DNA of 64,000 nt from Anoplopoma fimbria (Eukaryota; Chordata; Actinopteri; Perciformes; Anoplopomatidae), in NCBI RefSeq assembly GCF_027596085.1, contig NC_072449.1, positions 26,046,022-26,110,021 of the forward strand, in the 5' to 3' direction. Of the stretch, positions 12,354 through 24,490 are shown one piece after another (the stretch's first letter is position 1; the number at the start of each line of letters is the position of its first letter). Made by a program: the position numbers and the translations under genes. Under the pieces are notes generated by a model that saw only the letters and a list, made by a program, of their open reading frames with translations, ran no database searches and was not told the origin of the DNA.

Positions 12354-13799
12354 GGGATAATTCATAATAACCAACAGAAAACAAAATAACTATATCCCTA
12401 AATGAGGAAATTAAATTATATGTGACTGTAGCGTGCATGTTTGTATGGATACGGTGAGCAGGATAGGACACATCTACATAAGTGTTGCATTTCCCTCTGG
12501 TCCTCCCGGTGGGGAAAACTGCATGAAGTTTACTCAGCTGGGCACAGTAAAGCTCAGATACAGATCAAATAAACACCAGTTGAAAATGTTTTATTGGTTA
12601 AAGAAATATCTCTTCCCCTATCCCTATAAATATGACATTGTCCTTTTGGTTTGGTCAGATTAGGTTCTTATATCTGACAAACCTTTTTACCTGGAGGACC
12701 TGTGGGTGTCTTGGTGTGATTATTTAGTGCAACCAAAGTTAAAAGGTAATTTCACGCATGCTCGAAACAAAAGTAAATGATATATTCGATTGATTAAACT
12801 GCTTGAATGTCTGGTGAGAGAACTAATATGTTATATTTTGTTCAGGCCGTCTGGTTCATGTAATGTACAGTTTTGTGCATTTGAAAGTAACACAGTTAAA
12901 ACAATAATTTTTAACAGACTTGTCCTAGTCATATAACAAAAAAAAGTTTCTCAGGATACTATTGTGAAATAATACACTGCACATGGTTTTGTGTTAGTGG
13001 ATATGTTCATGGAAGTAATTACATGGGTGATCATCACTCACAGGCAGACCATAGGCAGAGACAAGAAAACAATCCCTCTGGTTTTATGTTACACTCTGCC
13101 CGGTAAAACCCTCTGGTAGGTCGTATGAATGGACTACTAATAGCCATATACACTGTTACAGAGTAATTCGTCTTGAAGTTATCAGTGATCTGAGTTAGCT
13201 TTGAAAGGAATATGAGAATCTATGAATAAACATTTCCAGACAGCGTCATTGGCTGAGCGAGTAATCCATAAACAATTCAAAACAATATTGCTATTAAAGA
13301 AAGAGCATTGTTACACAGATTTTTATAAGCTTACATGTTGTGGCTACATATAATGAGACAAATGTGCAGCAGTGGCTGTTTTTTGTGTAAAGCTATGCAA
13401 ACAAAAGTCCTCTGTTTGTATTCTGCAGCACTGGGTGAAGCATCTTAATACTAGAGCACATACAGCTGAAAACCTCATCGCTATGGTGACACGTCTATGG
13501 CACTTATGTTGACAACATTGAATGCAGAGTTGTAGCTTCAGAGGGCCTTGTCATATCAAGGGTAAACACTGTATTTTCTGTTTTAATAATTCATGAGCCG
13601 AACTGTAAGCAAATCGCTCAAGGCAAAATGATAATGCATGTTTAAATTCCCACACAAAGTATTTTTTTTACTTTGCATCGTACATGGAGGACAGAGAGAA
13701 CTGCCAGCTAATACATGTTTATTACCTGTGAGATGGAATATTTATTGACCCATCAGTGAATCCAATTGTTTTTGGAGGTGTAGAGAAGTCGCAGAGATA
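12354..13799. other. AT-rich non-coding DNA
   Basis: No exon or repeat was recognised. Short T-runs lie near 13665-13672. Confidence 0.5.
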
Positions 13800-14175
13800 T
13801 TGTTTTTGTATCTCCAGTCCCTGTCTGACAGCGCGTAAACAGTGGAAGTGCTGCAAAATGAAACGTCGTGCCAGCCGAGACCTCAACCGGCTCTGTTCTC
13901 ATTTTGCCAAAAGAATCGGCTCATAATGAGATTAGATACCACAGCTTTGGAAGACATCTTGAGTTTCATTTTTATTTATCAATCATGCATGAGGTCGCAG
14001 AGATAAGACCAAGGTCAGCGAGGCTCCCTGGCAGAGGGACTCCCATTAGTACCAGTACGCCGATCTGTCTTTCACACTCACACCAGCCGTGCACCTCTTC
14101 ACTGCAGCAGCTGCACGGAGTGAGCTCGAGACTGTCAACAATGCAATTGCAATAGTGCAGCAGCATCCCTTAACA
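13800..14175. promoter_or_regulatory. possible conserved non-coding block
   Basis: The base composition is more balanced than in the flanks, with few homopolymers, and it is open in several overlapping frames on both strands (13868-14155 plus, 13972-14270 minus). That pattern suggests low stop density rather than one true frame. It contains AATGAGATTAGATACC and GCAGCAGCTGCAC words. No splice pair brackets a frame. The regulatory role is inferred. Confidence 0.3.
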
Positions 14176-15473
14176 TTGAGTAACATTTTCAATGTTTTAA
14201 GGAACATTTCATACGAGATAAATGTCAAATTTAATCGGTAAATTCTATTATTATAAAAAGAAATGGCCAAAATAAAAAGAAAAGTAGTTTGCTAGTTGAA
14301 AAAATAAACTCAGTCTACTTATATTAAGTTACTTTGCAAGTGTAACAAATAATGAAAAAACAAACTGTATAGGCATTTTTGTCAAGGTTGCCCAGTCAAA
14401 TGTACTTCAAGATATTTGGACACTGTATAAACAGATCTATCCAGATCATCCCATTATGGACTCTGAAGTAGATCCACAGTGTTTACCATTTTCCTTATAT
14501 ATGGATGTGTGGCATAGTTTTTCAGAAAGGATTTTACTCTCAAAGTTAAACTTATGTTAACACAACAAGGACAGCTTATTGGCCAGGTCCGTGTCCAGAA
14601 TGGGGGACAGTTGGTCTGGCCCAACTGTTGACAGGTTTTAACCTTATGTGGCAGGAGGAAGCTCACTCTCCATGTGGCAGACAGCCAGCCCTCTCCCGCA
14701 GACGGTGAAGTGTGCATTCATTTTAAAATATGCAATCACTTGCAGATTAATCTCCTGAGAGTGGCAGCAAAGATTACAAATGTAATATGAGCTCTGATGG
14801 TTTTCTCGGTAGAATTTAGCCTCAACCCTACGAACGAAAATCACCTGCCTGTCGACTTGAAATGTGCCACATGTAAATGCACTAAATAAGTCTGACTATT
14901 CATGCAAAACAAGCTATGCTCAAGGCAGAACGCTCTGAATTAAGAAGGACAGTCTCGCCTACATTATAATTGAGCATATATAGCATTCATTTGAATGATT
15001 TGTGTATCCAGCGGCTTTGAGCTCCGCTTTAGCACAACCGCTGGAAATGACCAGATACATCTTAACATACAGAGTGCCTTAAATCTATGTATTTGCATGA
15101 AAAACTGTCTGAAATAATTAGAGCTAAGAGCAAACATCTCCATTCACGTTGGAAACCAACCCTAATGCTAATACGTTGTACTGGTGTAATTTTAACCTTG
15201 TCCAGACTACAAGGAGAGACTTGTTGAGGTATTTTAAATATTTCTGTTCTGTATAATACCGAGGTTTTACCATTGGCCAACAAGTCTCACACAATGACAG
15301 CAGAGTTGAATGATGTTTCTGAGGTGAGGGGCCTCAATTTTGAGCGAGGCCTTTCTCTCCCTTCACTCAAGCTTCTTTTTTTTTACCACAAGATTGAAGA
15401 TACCTCTTGTGTTTTCTTGAAGGCTGGAAGGTTTTAGCAGCCATCTGTTTCCAAGACTTTAACACTGTCAATA
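14176..15473. other. non-coding DNA, nothing recognised
   Basis: Minus-strand frames of 66-87 codons (14454-14844) and 73 codons (15062-15283) show no domain or exon signals. Confidence 0.45.
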
Positions 15474-15551
15474 TCTCCCTCATTCCTTTCCCCCTTCCTC
15501 ATGCCCTCTGCTTTTCTCTCCCTCTATCTCTCCATCCCTCGTTCCTTCTTT
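15474..15551 (+). repeat. pyrimidine-rich tract
   Basis: About 78 bases are nearly all C and T, interrupted by a few purines such as ATG and ATC. It is a low-complexity tract that could adopt triplex-type structure. It does not lead into a recognisable exon. Confidence 0.7.
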
Positions 15552-16019
15552 TATATGAGCTATATCGGTCCAGGCCAAAGAAAGTCTCACTCAGTAGCCA
15601 CTAGTGGCGCCACAGCAACAAGACCCTCAGATGCACAATTATAGGTCCATATTAAAATTATGTAAATGCTCTCTGTTTTGCTGTCTGAATGAGGACGGCT
15701 GAATGTTCAGGAAGAAGAAAGGATGGAGCATAAGACTCAACAGTTTATAGTGTAGTTTTTCTTAAGTAGAAGTTTAGATTTGACACACATGAACGTGTAA
15801 ACACCAATTGTGCCTTTACTTCCTCATTTTACTAAACCTCACCCTCACAAACCTTTTATGTGCTCACAGCATTTCAACAAACTTCTGTCTAACAACTACG
15901 TTTGACAGAATGATCCTTATTTGACATTCAGTCACGTCTTCTCATGTCCCTTTTGCCCCCAGCCCAGGCCCATGCTGTATAAACAGAAATCTTTAAATAT
16001 GGGCAAACAGTAGATCATC
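15552..16019. other. non-coding DNA
   Basis: CCACTAGTGGCGCCAC near 15598-15613 resembles half of a CTCF site but lacks a base in the core. Nothing else was recognised. Confidence 0.45.
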
Positions 16020-16700
16020 AGGACAAAGGTTGAAAAATCCATTTTCTGTCCCTTAATTACATTATTCCTCTGCTCTCATATATTTATCTCCCCTTCTTTG
16101 CTCTGTGCATGTCTGTTTGGTCAGTTTAATAAACACTGGACTCTCCATGACCTACAAGAACATGAAGCGCTGAATATATTCCCAATGATCTATTATGCAT
16201 AGAAAATAATTAAAAACCAGCGCTCTCTTTTTCACATTTAATTTGCCTTTTAACTCTGTGGGGGTCTCTGGAATGCACTTACCAAAAAGAGCCCTTAATT
16301 CCACGATTTTAATAGACAAGTACGTACTGTAGTATTCTGTCATCTCCGTTGATCAGAGGAGAGTTAAAAGGTTTGCAGTGTCTGCTATGAACATCCTGAT
16401 GAAGATAAACTAGAAATGCGAGTAGTTTTCTGTATCAAGGGACCCAGTGGCAGTTTTTTATTCAGTCTCCCTCTGGCCCATCAATCTGCTTTCCATGTCC
16501 ATTTTCCAGCTGGCTAATGTCGCCTTTCAATTTGTGGATGCAGAAATAGTCCACTCACAACTGATCAGTTTGGAGAGCCTGCTGTATTTAAAAGGATTTT
16601 CCATGAGGATGGTATAGAAAAAGGCAAATGGCCAATTGTGAATAATGCCACACCAGCAGGGAATTAGGTTAATAGGCTGATTACTAACACCAGAATGTTA
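16020..16700. promoter_or_regulatory. possible conserved non-coding block
   Basis: A long run without simple repeats has many homeodomain-style words (TTAATTAC, AATAATTAAA, CCTTAATTCC, GAATTAGGTTAAT) and POU/HMG-like ATTATGCATA. The texture is typical of vertebrate developmental enhancers. Evidence is compositional only; no alignment was possible. Confidence 0.25.
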
Positions 16701-19209
16701 TTTGATGACTTACTCATGTTACACAACTTTGTGATTATTATGTCTTTTCTGGCGTGGACAGGATCAAACCTCAACTATTTTATATGCAGTGTATTAATTG
16801 TAAAAATGCATGGGGAACATTTTGTCTGCTGATTTGATGATTTGGTTAATTTGGACTTTATCTAAATGCAAAGAGGAGGTTAGACAGATCATTTATAATG
16901 GACAGCCAGTCACAGGATTGTCTAATTTTGGGGTACATCAAAAAATATTAAACAACTAGTGTTGTTCCAATAAAACAGTAAAGTGAAGAGCATGCACACA
17001 CACTGATACCCTTTATGACATTTATACTTGAAACCAGAAAAACGTGGAAAGATGAGTTATTAATGTCTGACAGTTTTCAGACAAATGTTCAGTTTTCAAC
17101 TCTGGGTTGCCAAATTATGTAACACAACATTAAAGTAACATACACCTTATGAAAAAATAAACGTAGACTCTGCCATGTGCTCGCTTAGATTTACTATAGG
17201 GAACGCTAAAGAACAGAGTAGCTTGCACGCGATGAGATAGCGACCATAGCTGAAAGGAAAACTGAAATGATGGCACATGCAAAAGCTTAAATTTCAGAAT
17301 AAAAAATACAAGATGTCAAGACCAGTGATGATTTATCACCAAATATGTTGCCAAACTGCAAAAGCAGATTTTTATATACTTCCGCTGTAAGTTATAGTGT
17401 TTTTTTCCACCTGTTTTAATACCTAACATAAATCTGCTGCTAATGTTGCATGAACTAAAGAACTAATACATTACACAGGTTTCTACTCAGTTTCTACACT
17501 GATATTTCCCTGTAGTTAAAGTCTGTTTGTGTTCCTCAGAGTTAGATTTAAACCATCTTAAATCAGAGCATTTATTATTCCAGCTGTCGGGAATAAAGGC
17601 AGGTTGGGGCTGTCTGTCTCCGCTGAAATGTTTTCTCAGCTGCTCACTCTGCATTACACATGTCTCCCCGGGCGGTGGACAAGAAGCAGCACCATTTTCC
17701 GTCCGAGTCTAAAACAGTCCTGCACTCTCTTTGCGAGTTCGGTAACCCCACAACTGACACACATTGTTGGGCAGAGCCACCCTCCCCTTGAGAGTCTGAC
17801 CTTATCGTGCCTTTTTTCCCCCTCTTCCTCCTTTCCAAGGATGAAATGTATTTGCAACACTATGGTAGGGATAACCTATCCAGCCAAGGTGCTTGTGTAT
17901 TGCACAGGAGTTTTGTTTTCCCCCATATGTGCTTCCTCCATATTCTTTCAGCTTTAGCTTAATGTTGTGGCATTACCTTGTTATCAGTAGCCAGACACTT
18001 TCATAAGCGGTTGAGATATTTTGGCTCACTGTTAAAGCAAATCTCATCCATGTCTGGTGATATTCTTTTTTTTATAAAGTATCTTTAGTTTTGCTGTCGT
18101 TCAGTGGCAGTCAACATTTTTCACTCAACTTATCAGCTTTTAAAAAAACAAACAAAAAGAAACCAAGCTCTTATCATCTGAGAATATTTCAGCACTTAAA
18201 TTGGTTCAGCTTTCACACATTGACAGTAATATTTGCAGGTTATTTCATAGGGAAGTCATTTACACCTTTTAAGGAATCCGTGACCTTCTTTCCAAACGAT
18301 GCTCTAATGCTTACATCAATATCACACAGCATTTATGTTTGCAGAAAACAATTTCCTGGAGACCAATGATGGCTCTTGACTAAAAGACACCTTGGGAGCG
18401 GCTGTAATCATTCCACAACACAGCATAGTCGTCGTCCCCCAAACCATGTAGGCTGTTGTCAGGGGAGCAGGGTGATTTCTACCCACTCTAATATCCTAGT
18501 ATTTCTGTATGCAATATATTAACTTGCCATTAACACATATTCACAATATCAGCACAGGGTGGAATGGGTACAGGATGCTCAGCTTTGTAAAATGTTTCAA
18601 AGCACTGGGATAAACTCCAAAAAAGCTTCAAGTTAATAAAAAAAAAAGCTTTATTTTTAAAGTTGACATTTCAGAGGTAAAAGTTCTCACCTGACATTAG
18701 CAATATGCAATTATAGTTTCAGAGACATACTTAAAGACTGCTTCCATACTCATCAACTTGCAAGAATAGGAAACGAGTTGTCTAGTTTTCTATTTTCTAG
18801 CAGCATGCATCGGATAAATTATTCACCTTTTAACCACGTTTTAAAATTGAACAGATGGCTGTGAAAATAATTCAGAAACTGCTTCCCCCTGAAAACTTTC
18901 TCAACAACAATGACTGAAATGATACACAAAAGATATTTTAGTCACAAGGCATGCATTACCTTAATGTGTGAGAATGTTCCTCAGCGGAATTACGGTAAAC
19001 GAGAGAAGTGATTATGCTCAAATACCAGGAGATTCCACTTTTAAAGCTAAGCAAGATATGTGATCACAACAACAGTTAAATCATGTTATTTGTTTAGACA
19101 GTGGTATCTCTGTTCGACAATTCTGTGGATGTACAGTACCAGCAACGAGATCCTACAACAAGTAGATTAAAAAAAACATCTCCTTGAAGTCATGAACTTC
19201 TTTTAACAA
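16701..19209. other. AT-rich non-coding DNA
   Basis: Overlapping frames on both strands at 17527-17957 lie in a slightly GC-richer patch but encode nothing recognisable. Short A-runs occur at 18140-18150 and 18640-18647. No repeat family was recognised. Confidence 0.45.
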
Positions 19210-19915
19210 ATCGATTGCCTTGCCGACTATACAGCATCAGCCCTGTCGCTCACCTTTCTCTATAGGACTTTTATAGCAGTCAATAAAGGAGCCTCATCTG
19301 CAGCTGTAAGGTCAATTCTGACATTACAGCTTTGCCTCCCCTTAAAAATATAACACAAACCCTCTGTATTATAAAGGGGAGATCCACCCACTGCAATTAA
19401 GACGATTCAAAATCAATGATTACAGCAAGCTAATGTGAAGATTAATGTACTTATTATATCACAATTCAATTTTGAGAAGGCAAAACTTTAGATCCTTAAA
19501 TCACCATTAATATTAGCAACCCATCATAATGAGAGCAGAGGTCGAAGCCATCATTTTTTTTTTTATTATAGCAAGAAGCAGTGGTGAAGAGGTGGAGAGG
19601 AGGAGGTGATTTCGGCACAGTTCAGAGAGCAACTTCACCTTTAATCCAGTGCTCAAGTTTATTACTATGGAGGTCACAGGACCCTGCACTGAAGGGTCAT
19701 TACCCTGGTATTCCTCTAGCACTGATAATAATTATTTTGTTGTTATAGAAGCCTGAGTCACTAAAGAAATTAGAGCTATTGGGAGGCACTTCATAATGCT
19801 ATTATTTGGCCTTTGCATGAGAATAACCTCAATGCAGACTGCAAACAAAATGTCAGCAGGTTTGCTGCTTTTGAACAGCCTGCTGGAGGAAATCGTGCTG
19901 GGCTAATTTATGTCT
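19210..19915. promoter_or_regulatory. possible conserved non-coding block
   Basis: Two non-repetitive stretches (about 19210-19450 and 19560-19910) contain words such as TAATGTGAAGATTAATG, ATAATAATTATTTTG and GGCTAATTTATG. There is no coherent frame. The call is inferred from texture. Confidence 0.25.
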
Positions 19916-20129
19916 TTCTTAAAGTCAATTTTGTATATGAGACTAGTTTATTCTTTTTATGACTGTGATCTGAATTTTTATTCCAGTCTATTTTTTAACT
20001 CTTTGTAATTCTTTATTACTTCACTCCAATCTTTTAGTTGTTATGCTTATCTGTTATGAATTGATCTGCTTGTTCTTTATTTAGTTGAGAGGTATACTGC
20101 ATACTTTTTATCAAAGCAATTAAAGCTTT

Positions 20130-20380
20130 TATCAGCATTATTATTGAAAGTGGTATTAGTAGTAAAAGTGTCATCAAAAGTAGTTCTGGTATGAGGAGTA
20201 AAGGTAGCAGAGGTACTGTAGTAATGGCAGTTGATCTGCAGTAATGGTTGAGCAGTAACAATTACTGTTTATATAGTAATACCATCATTCACAGCTGTAA
20301 GTACTCCTCAGTGGTATTAACAGTAGTAGCAACAAGTACAGCAGTAGTAGCAGCTGTAGATGCTGAAGCTTGTAAAACTA
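20130..20380. repeat. imperfect GTA/GCA trinucleotide low-complexity region
   Basis: The region is repetitive for AGTAGT, AGCAGT and GTAGCA words without a long perfect array. It explains the leucine- and isoleucine-rich minus-strand frame at 20034-20261, which I reject as a gene. Confidence 0.6.
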
Positions 20381-20689
20381 ATGATAACACTGAAGCATGA
20401 GTATATACTAGTAATATCGTATTAATATGTTTTATTATATCCTGTTAACGGTATGACAAAGAATGTAGAGAAAGAGAAAATGGTCAGGGAGAAACACAGT
20501 TCAGCAAAATGCTTTGCTGTTACAACTTTCAGCAGGATTTGGCATTCATTAGGTATAACAATATATTATTTCTCTCAGTGTGACTGAATGAGATTGGTAT
20601 AATCTCCCAGAGAGACTACATTATGTGAATAACACGCTCTTTACGTGCCGTGCTTGGAGGCATTTCTGTCAGGAACATAATTCACTGTG

Positions 20690-21080
20690 TATTCAACACA
20701 CCGAGTCACTTCAGCCACTTTCAGGAGCGCACTGCACATTCTGCATACAATGGCCACGCTGTATTACCAGCAGTGACTCCTGGTGTGATTGATCAGATTG
20801 CCGGGACAGCCTCTGTAACAAGGTATGTGTGCATGGTGTGTCATGTAAGCTCCCAGCCAATATCTCCCAGTCAGTACAGAGGACCTCGCCGTAACCCGAG
20901 TGGCTCTTTTGACCCGAGGCACTCGGCCTGCCAGTGCCCGGCTCCCACTTGGAAATTAGTCACCGTCTGACAGGTGGGGATGGATGCCTGTGATCCCCGC
21001 CAGATTCATACGCTTTTTCACACTCCATCTGTCATCACCCACGGCTCCTTTTGTCTCAAAACTCCTTCCTTCACCGTCCC
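20690..21080. promoter_or_regulatory. possible conserved non-coding block
   Basis: GC and CpG content rise here, as in CTCGCCGTAACCCGAG near 20886. Several frames are open on both strands at once (20650-20970 plus, 20956-21171 minus), so none is persuasive. It contains GATTGATCAGATTG near 20788. A donor-like AAGGTATGTG near 20820 has no matching acceptor that I can defend. Likely an enhancer-type element, by inference. Confidence 0.3.
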
Positions 21081-22439
21081 ATTTCTGTATTGGGCTGTTT
21101 GCACGTGAAGTTATGACAATAACGATGCATGGATACTGTCCATCCTCGTCATTTGCTGAACATATGTTCATTTAGTTACCTGTGTCCAGACTCCAGCCCC
21201 AACTACTTACAAAGAAATGAAACTTTATCTAACTGCAGCTTCTCACAGCATTATGACACTACATTTCACTTGTTTCACTGTGGAGCTGTGTGGGAGACAG
21301 ATTGTTAGAATCTGAGAGAGAACTGCCACAGAATAAAAGCCAAGTGTGTTCTGAATTTGCTAGTATGATGCAGACAGTCTGTTTTGCTTTGTAGTCATCA
21401 CTACAAGCACACTTGTGTGCGTATTTGTGTGGGGGTGCACGGAACTGTGAATGCGAGTGGGTGTAAAATAAAAGTGCCATGTGAGTAATCAGTAATTTTT
21501 GCTTTTATTAATGAGATGTGTTTTTAAGTAGCTTAAATGGATCTGTCATTTTCTAGCACTCTACGCAGTGTTCAGGTTGCATTTTCTCTCCCACCTATGG
21601 CAATATTGCTCTTTTGAGACTCGCAGTATGTGGGCAGATTGTAAAGAATTGAGTGTTTCACACCCTCTGTGAGGACTTTTTTCCCTCAACGTAGTTGTAA
21701 TCAGTATGCGTCAAAGTAATAACACATAATAATATTAAGAGGAGGACATAGTAGAAGAACTAAGCCATACAAATGAGATAAATGTGTCTGTACAAAAGTG
21801 TATTAATCAAATCCAACAGTTTTAGACATTTCATTTAGATTCAATTAAGAAGTTTGCCACACCAGCAACATTAAAGTGCTATTTCATCCACTATGTATCA
21901 AACAATCACTCCCTGTAGACTTAAAAAGTCTGTTAAAAAAATATGTAGCTTGCCTCACAGATAATGGAGGCCGTGGTTAGCCTGACTTCACAGTGGTGGA
22001 TTCCAATACTTCCAAGTCTGTTTTCCAAACATTTTGGCAAACATATCTGAATAGCCTTTCTCTCAAACCCTCGGGGGTAACCCCGTCAAAGGCACGTTTG
22101 TTTATTTCAGAACTTTAGAGAGCTTTCTCTTCAATCCACCGACAGTTCAGCTGGTTAGTGTTTTACTCACAAAAGATACATTTCGGGTGGTGTATCACTT
22201 TAAGGCATCAATGTAACACATCTGAGGCAGTGAAGTCATGCATTGGGATATGACTGCGAAAGCTCATCTCAAAATCAAATACTAATGAACTGTGGCACCA
22301 TTAAACAGAGAGCAGAGCACTTCCTTTCCACCAAAGGGCATATAAAAAGCACTTTTTGTTAAATTCACCTGCAGGAGAAATTACTTACTTACTCAAAATC
22401 TTGCTGGAGCACAAAGGAAACCACCAGAGCTGCCTGTTT
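21081..22439. other. non-coding DNA, nothing recognised
   Basis: No recognised family. A frame at 21259-21480 on the minus strand is unremarkable. Confidence 0.45.
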
Positions 22440-22850
22440 TTTGTTTTTTTTGTTTAATCACCTGCTCTAGTTAAGCAGCTGTGGTGAAAAGAGATTGGAG
22501 GAACCCAAACCTTTTGACATAAAGAAGCCACGGATGCAAAAGCTCCCTCTCCCCCCTGCTCGTGGTACAAGGTTCCCTGCATCTTCGATTAATATTAAGT
22601 TGATCAAAAGACAGTCGCTGGCATCGCAGCAAACTAATATGCTCATTAGCATTGACGAGGCTGCCCTGGAGCAGTTCATGTGCATTAATGAAGTAAAGAA
22701 CTGAGCCAAACAATCGTACCCAGCTAGCTTTGGAATGCACAGCCAGCCACACGCGGGGCTCCCTAATGACCTGAGGATCTGAACTTGAGCAGAATTCAAT
22801 AGGCCATTGTAAAATGGCTTTGTTCAACAGCTCTGTACTGTTATCATGTA
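22440..22850. promoter_or_regulatory. strong conserved non-coding element candidate
   Basis: The block has low stop density on both strands. The plus frame is open from a TAG at about 22468 to the TGA at 22702-22704 with no ATG near its start. Two minus-strand frames of 110 and 118 codons overlap it. Three mutually incompatible open frames argue against coding and for constrained, balanced sequence. Homeodomain and HMG words are dense: CGATTAATATTAAG, CTAATATGCTCATTAGC and CATTAATGAAG. The element call is inferred from composition; a coding exon is the less likely alternative. Confidence 0.35.
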
Positions 22851-23537
22851 TAGCTTATGGTGCTTTTGTTAATCCTGTGAATAATGTCCGATTTTTATTT
22901 TTAGATGCAAACAAATATAAATAGAACAGCCTCCCCCTAATACATGTTGTTCCACTTGCATTGCTAGAAAACAGTGAAAGGGAAAAGAAAAAAAAGAAAA
23001 CAATTTCCCTGCATATTTAGATATGTTACCCTAGGGATATGTTTAATTTCCATGGATGAATTGCCCCTCACATTTTTCCCTTCGTAAAACTGACTCACTG
23101 AAGCAAATTAGTTTTCACTCTTTTTTCTTGGGGAACAAGGGGTCATTTCATTACATTTTCTATCAACACTGTGGATATGCTGTGCTTTTATATTCGCCAG
23201 CCAAGATTATTTGAATTGATTGACCACTGACATTTTGCAGTTGTTCTCTGTGATTCAAATTTTAACTCCAGGAGATGGCAAAGGGCATTATTTTCAAAGT
23301 ATTCACACCTGCCTCCTCAGTCTACGGAGCCGGTCTGGTGCAGACTGGCTATGGGGCCATAGCTTGCCGCACGACCGTTTGAAAGATGACATTTTATCAA
23401 GGCCATCTTCAGTTGTGAGTACGGGTGAGTGCAGACAGCGTTCGGGTCAATTGTCCCCGGTGTCCATATGTGCTGCAAGGTTCTGGACTGCCATACAAAT
23501 TGCACTCCCGCTCTCCTTTTCACCCCACCACTTCCTG

Positions 23538-23540
<3 letters not shown>
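22851..23540. other. non-coding DNA leading into a CT repeat
   Basis: An open frame at 23220-23636 runs straight through the CT microsatellite and gives a serine-leucine repeat, so it is not a gene. The patch at 23260-23520 is somewhat GC-richer and could extend a regulatory block. Confidence 0.4.

Positions 23541-23573
<33 letters not shown>
23541..23573 (+). repeat. (CT)16 microsatellite
   Basis: Thirty-three bases of perfect CT repeat, read directly. Confidence 0.95.
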
Positions 23574-23577
<4 letters not shown>

Positions 23578-24079
23578 TGGCTCTCTCATGCATGCACATG
23601 CTCACAATCACTGTTTACACAGAGAGACAAATATAGTGTAAACAGGGAAGATTACAGCTAAGAAGCAATATGAAGATCTCCTCACAGCAAAGGTGTAAAT
23701 CTGACAAAATATCGTTGTGCATCTGGTTGAAAAAAAACAACTATTCTCCCCTATTAAAAATCCATATTCTGTGCTGAAGAGCCATCTTCTCCTAAAAAAG
23801 ATTAGAGGCTTTATTATATCGAAAGCAATCAAAAAGAATTCCAAACGCCTGTGTGTGAAGTGGTGATAAACCCGATGGGTCCATGCAAAGGAAAAAGTAA
23901 TATACATCACGAAACAAAAAATACACAAATGCTCTGCATGCCTCTAGATTAATTGTGACCAACCACTCTGTGGGGCCTTGTTAGTCAGTGGCTACACCTA
24001 AGTGCAACACAGCATGCAACCTAATTTGGCAGGCACAATAATTACACACATTCCGTTCTCTTGCAAACCAACGTTTCTT

Positions 24080-24490
24080 CAACCAACAAGTTGCATTTGC
24101 ATTAGCTCATAGAAAAGGTAGCGCCTGGACCAAATGATGGATTTTGGTTCCATCCGGCCGACCTTTGGCCGAGGTTATCAAGCATTTGCAAAAGGTGGTG
24201 TTGCTCCAAATTGAAATGAGAGAGGCAGAATGGACCTTCCCCGAGCATCATGACCTTTGCCAGCCACTCCATCAGCTGCTCGTCACCGTAGACTCATTTA
24301 TCAGGCACCTCGCTCTCTGAAGAAACTCACAGGTGCTGCCCTGGATGGGGGTCTCATGACATGCCGGGTCATCTCACACGATCTTTGCCGGAGGCAATAA
24401 GCGAGTGGGCGGAAACACAGTCTTCGCCCGTCAATACTGAATGGGAGACAGCTCTTCTGCATCGGTGCTAATTTGGTACAGAACTCCTAT
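24080..24490. promoter_or_regulatory. strong conserved non-coding element candidate
   Basis: The sequence is balanced in composition, repeat-free and rich in mixed transcription-factor-like words. These include TTGCATTAGCTCAT, nuclear-receptor-type TGACCTTTGCC near 24250, a T-rich HMG-like site, and TAATTTGG-type sites near its end. No coherent frame runs through it. By inference it is among the most enhancer-like stretches in the window; conservation across fish would be the test. Confidence 0.35.

Noticed and set aside
15598..15613. CCACTAGTGGCGCCAC as a CTCF site
   Set aside because: One base is missing from the core spacing, so the zinc-finger register fails; the similar TAGTGGCGCT near 1100 fails the same way.
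22495..22704. Plus-strand 69-codon frame as a coding exon
   Set aside because: No ATG start, no acceptor, and longer minus-strand frames overlap it; a conserved non-coding block is the simpler reading.
23220..23636. Plus-strand 138-codon frame
   Set aside because: It crosses the CT microsatellite and encodes a Ser-Leu repeat; other frames are equally open.
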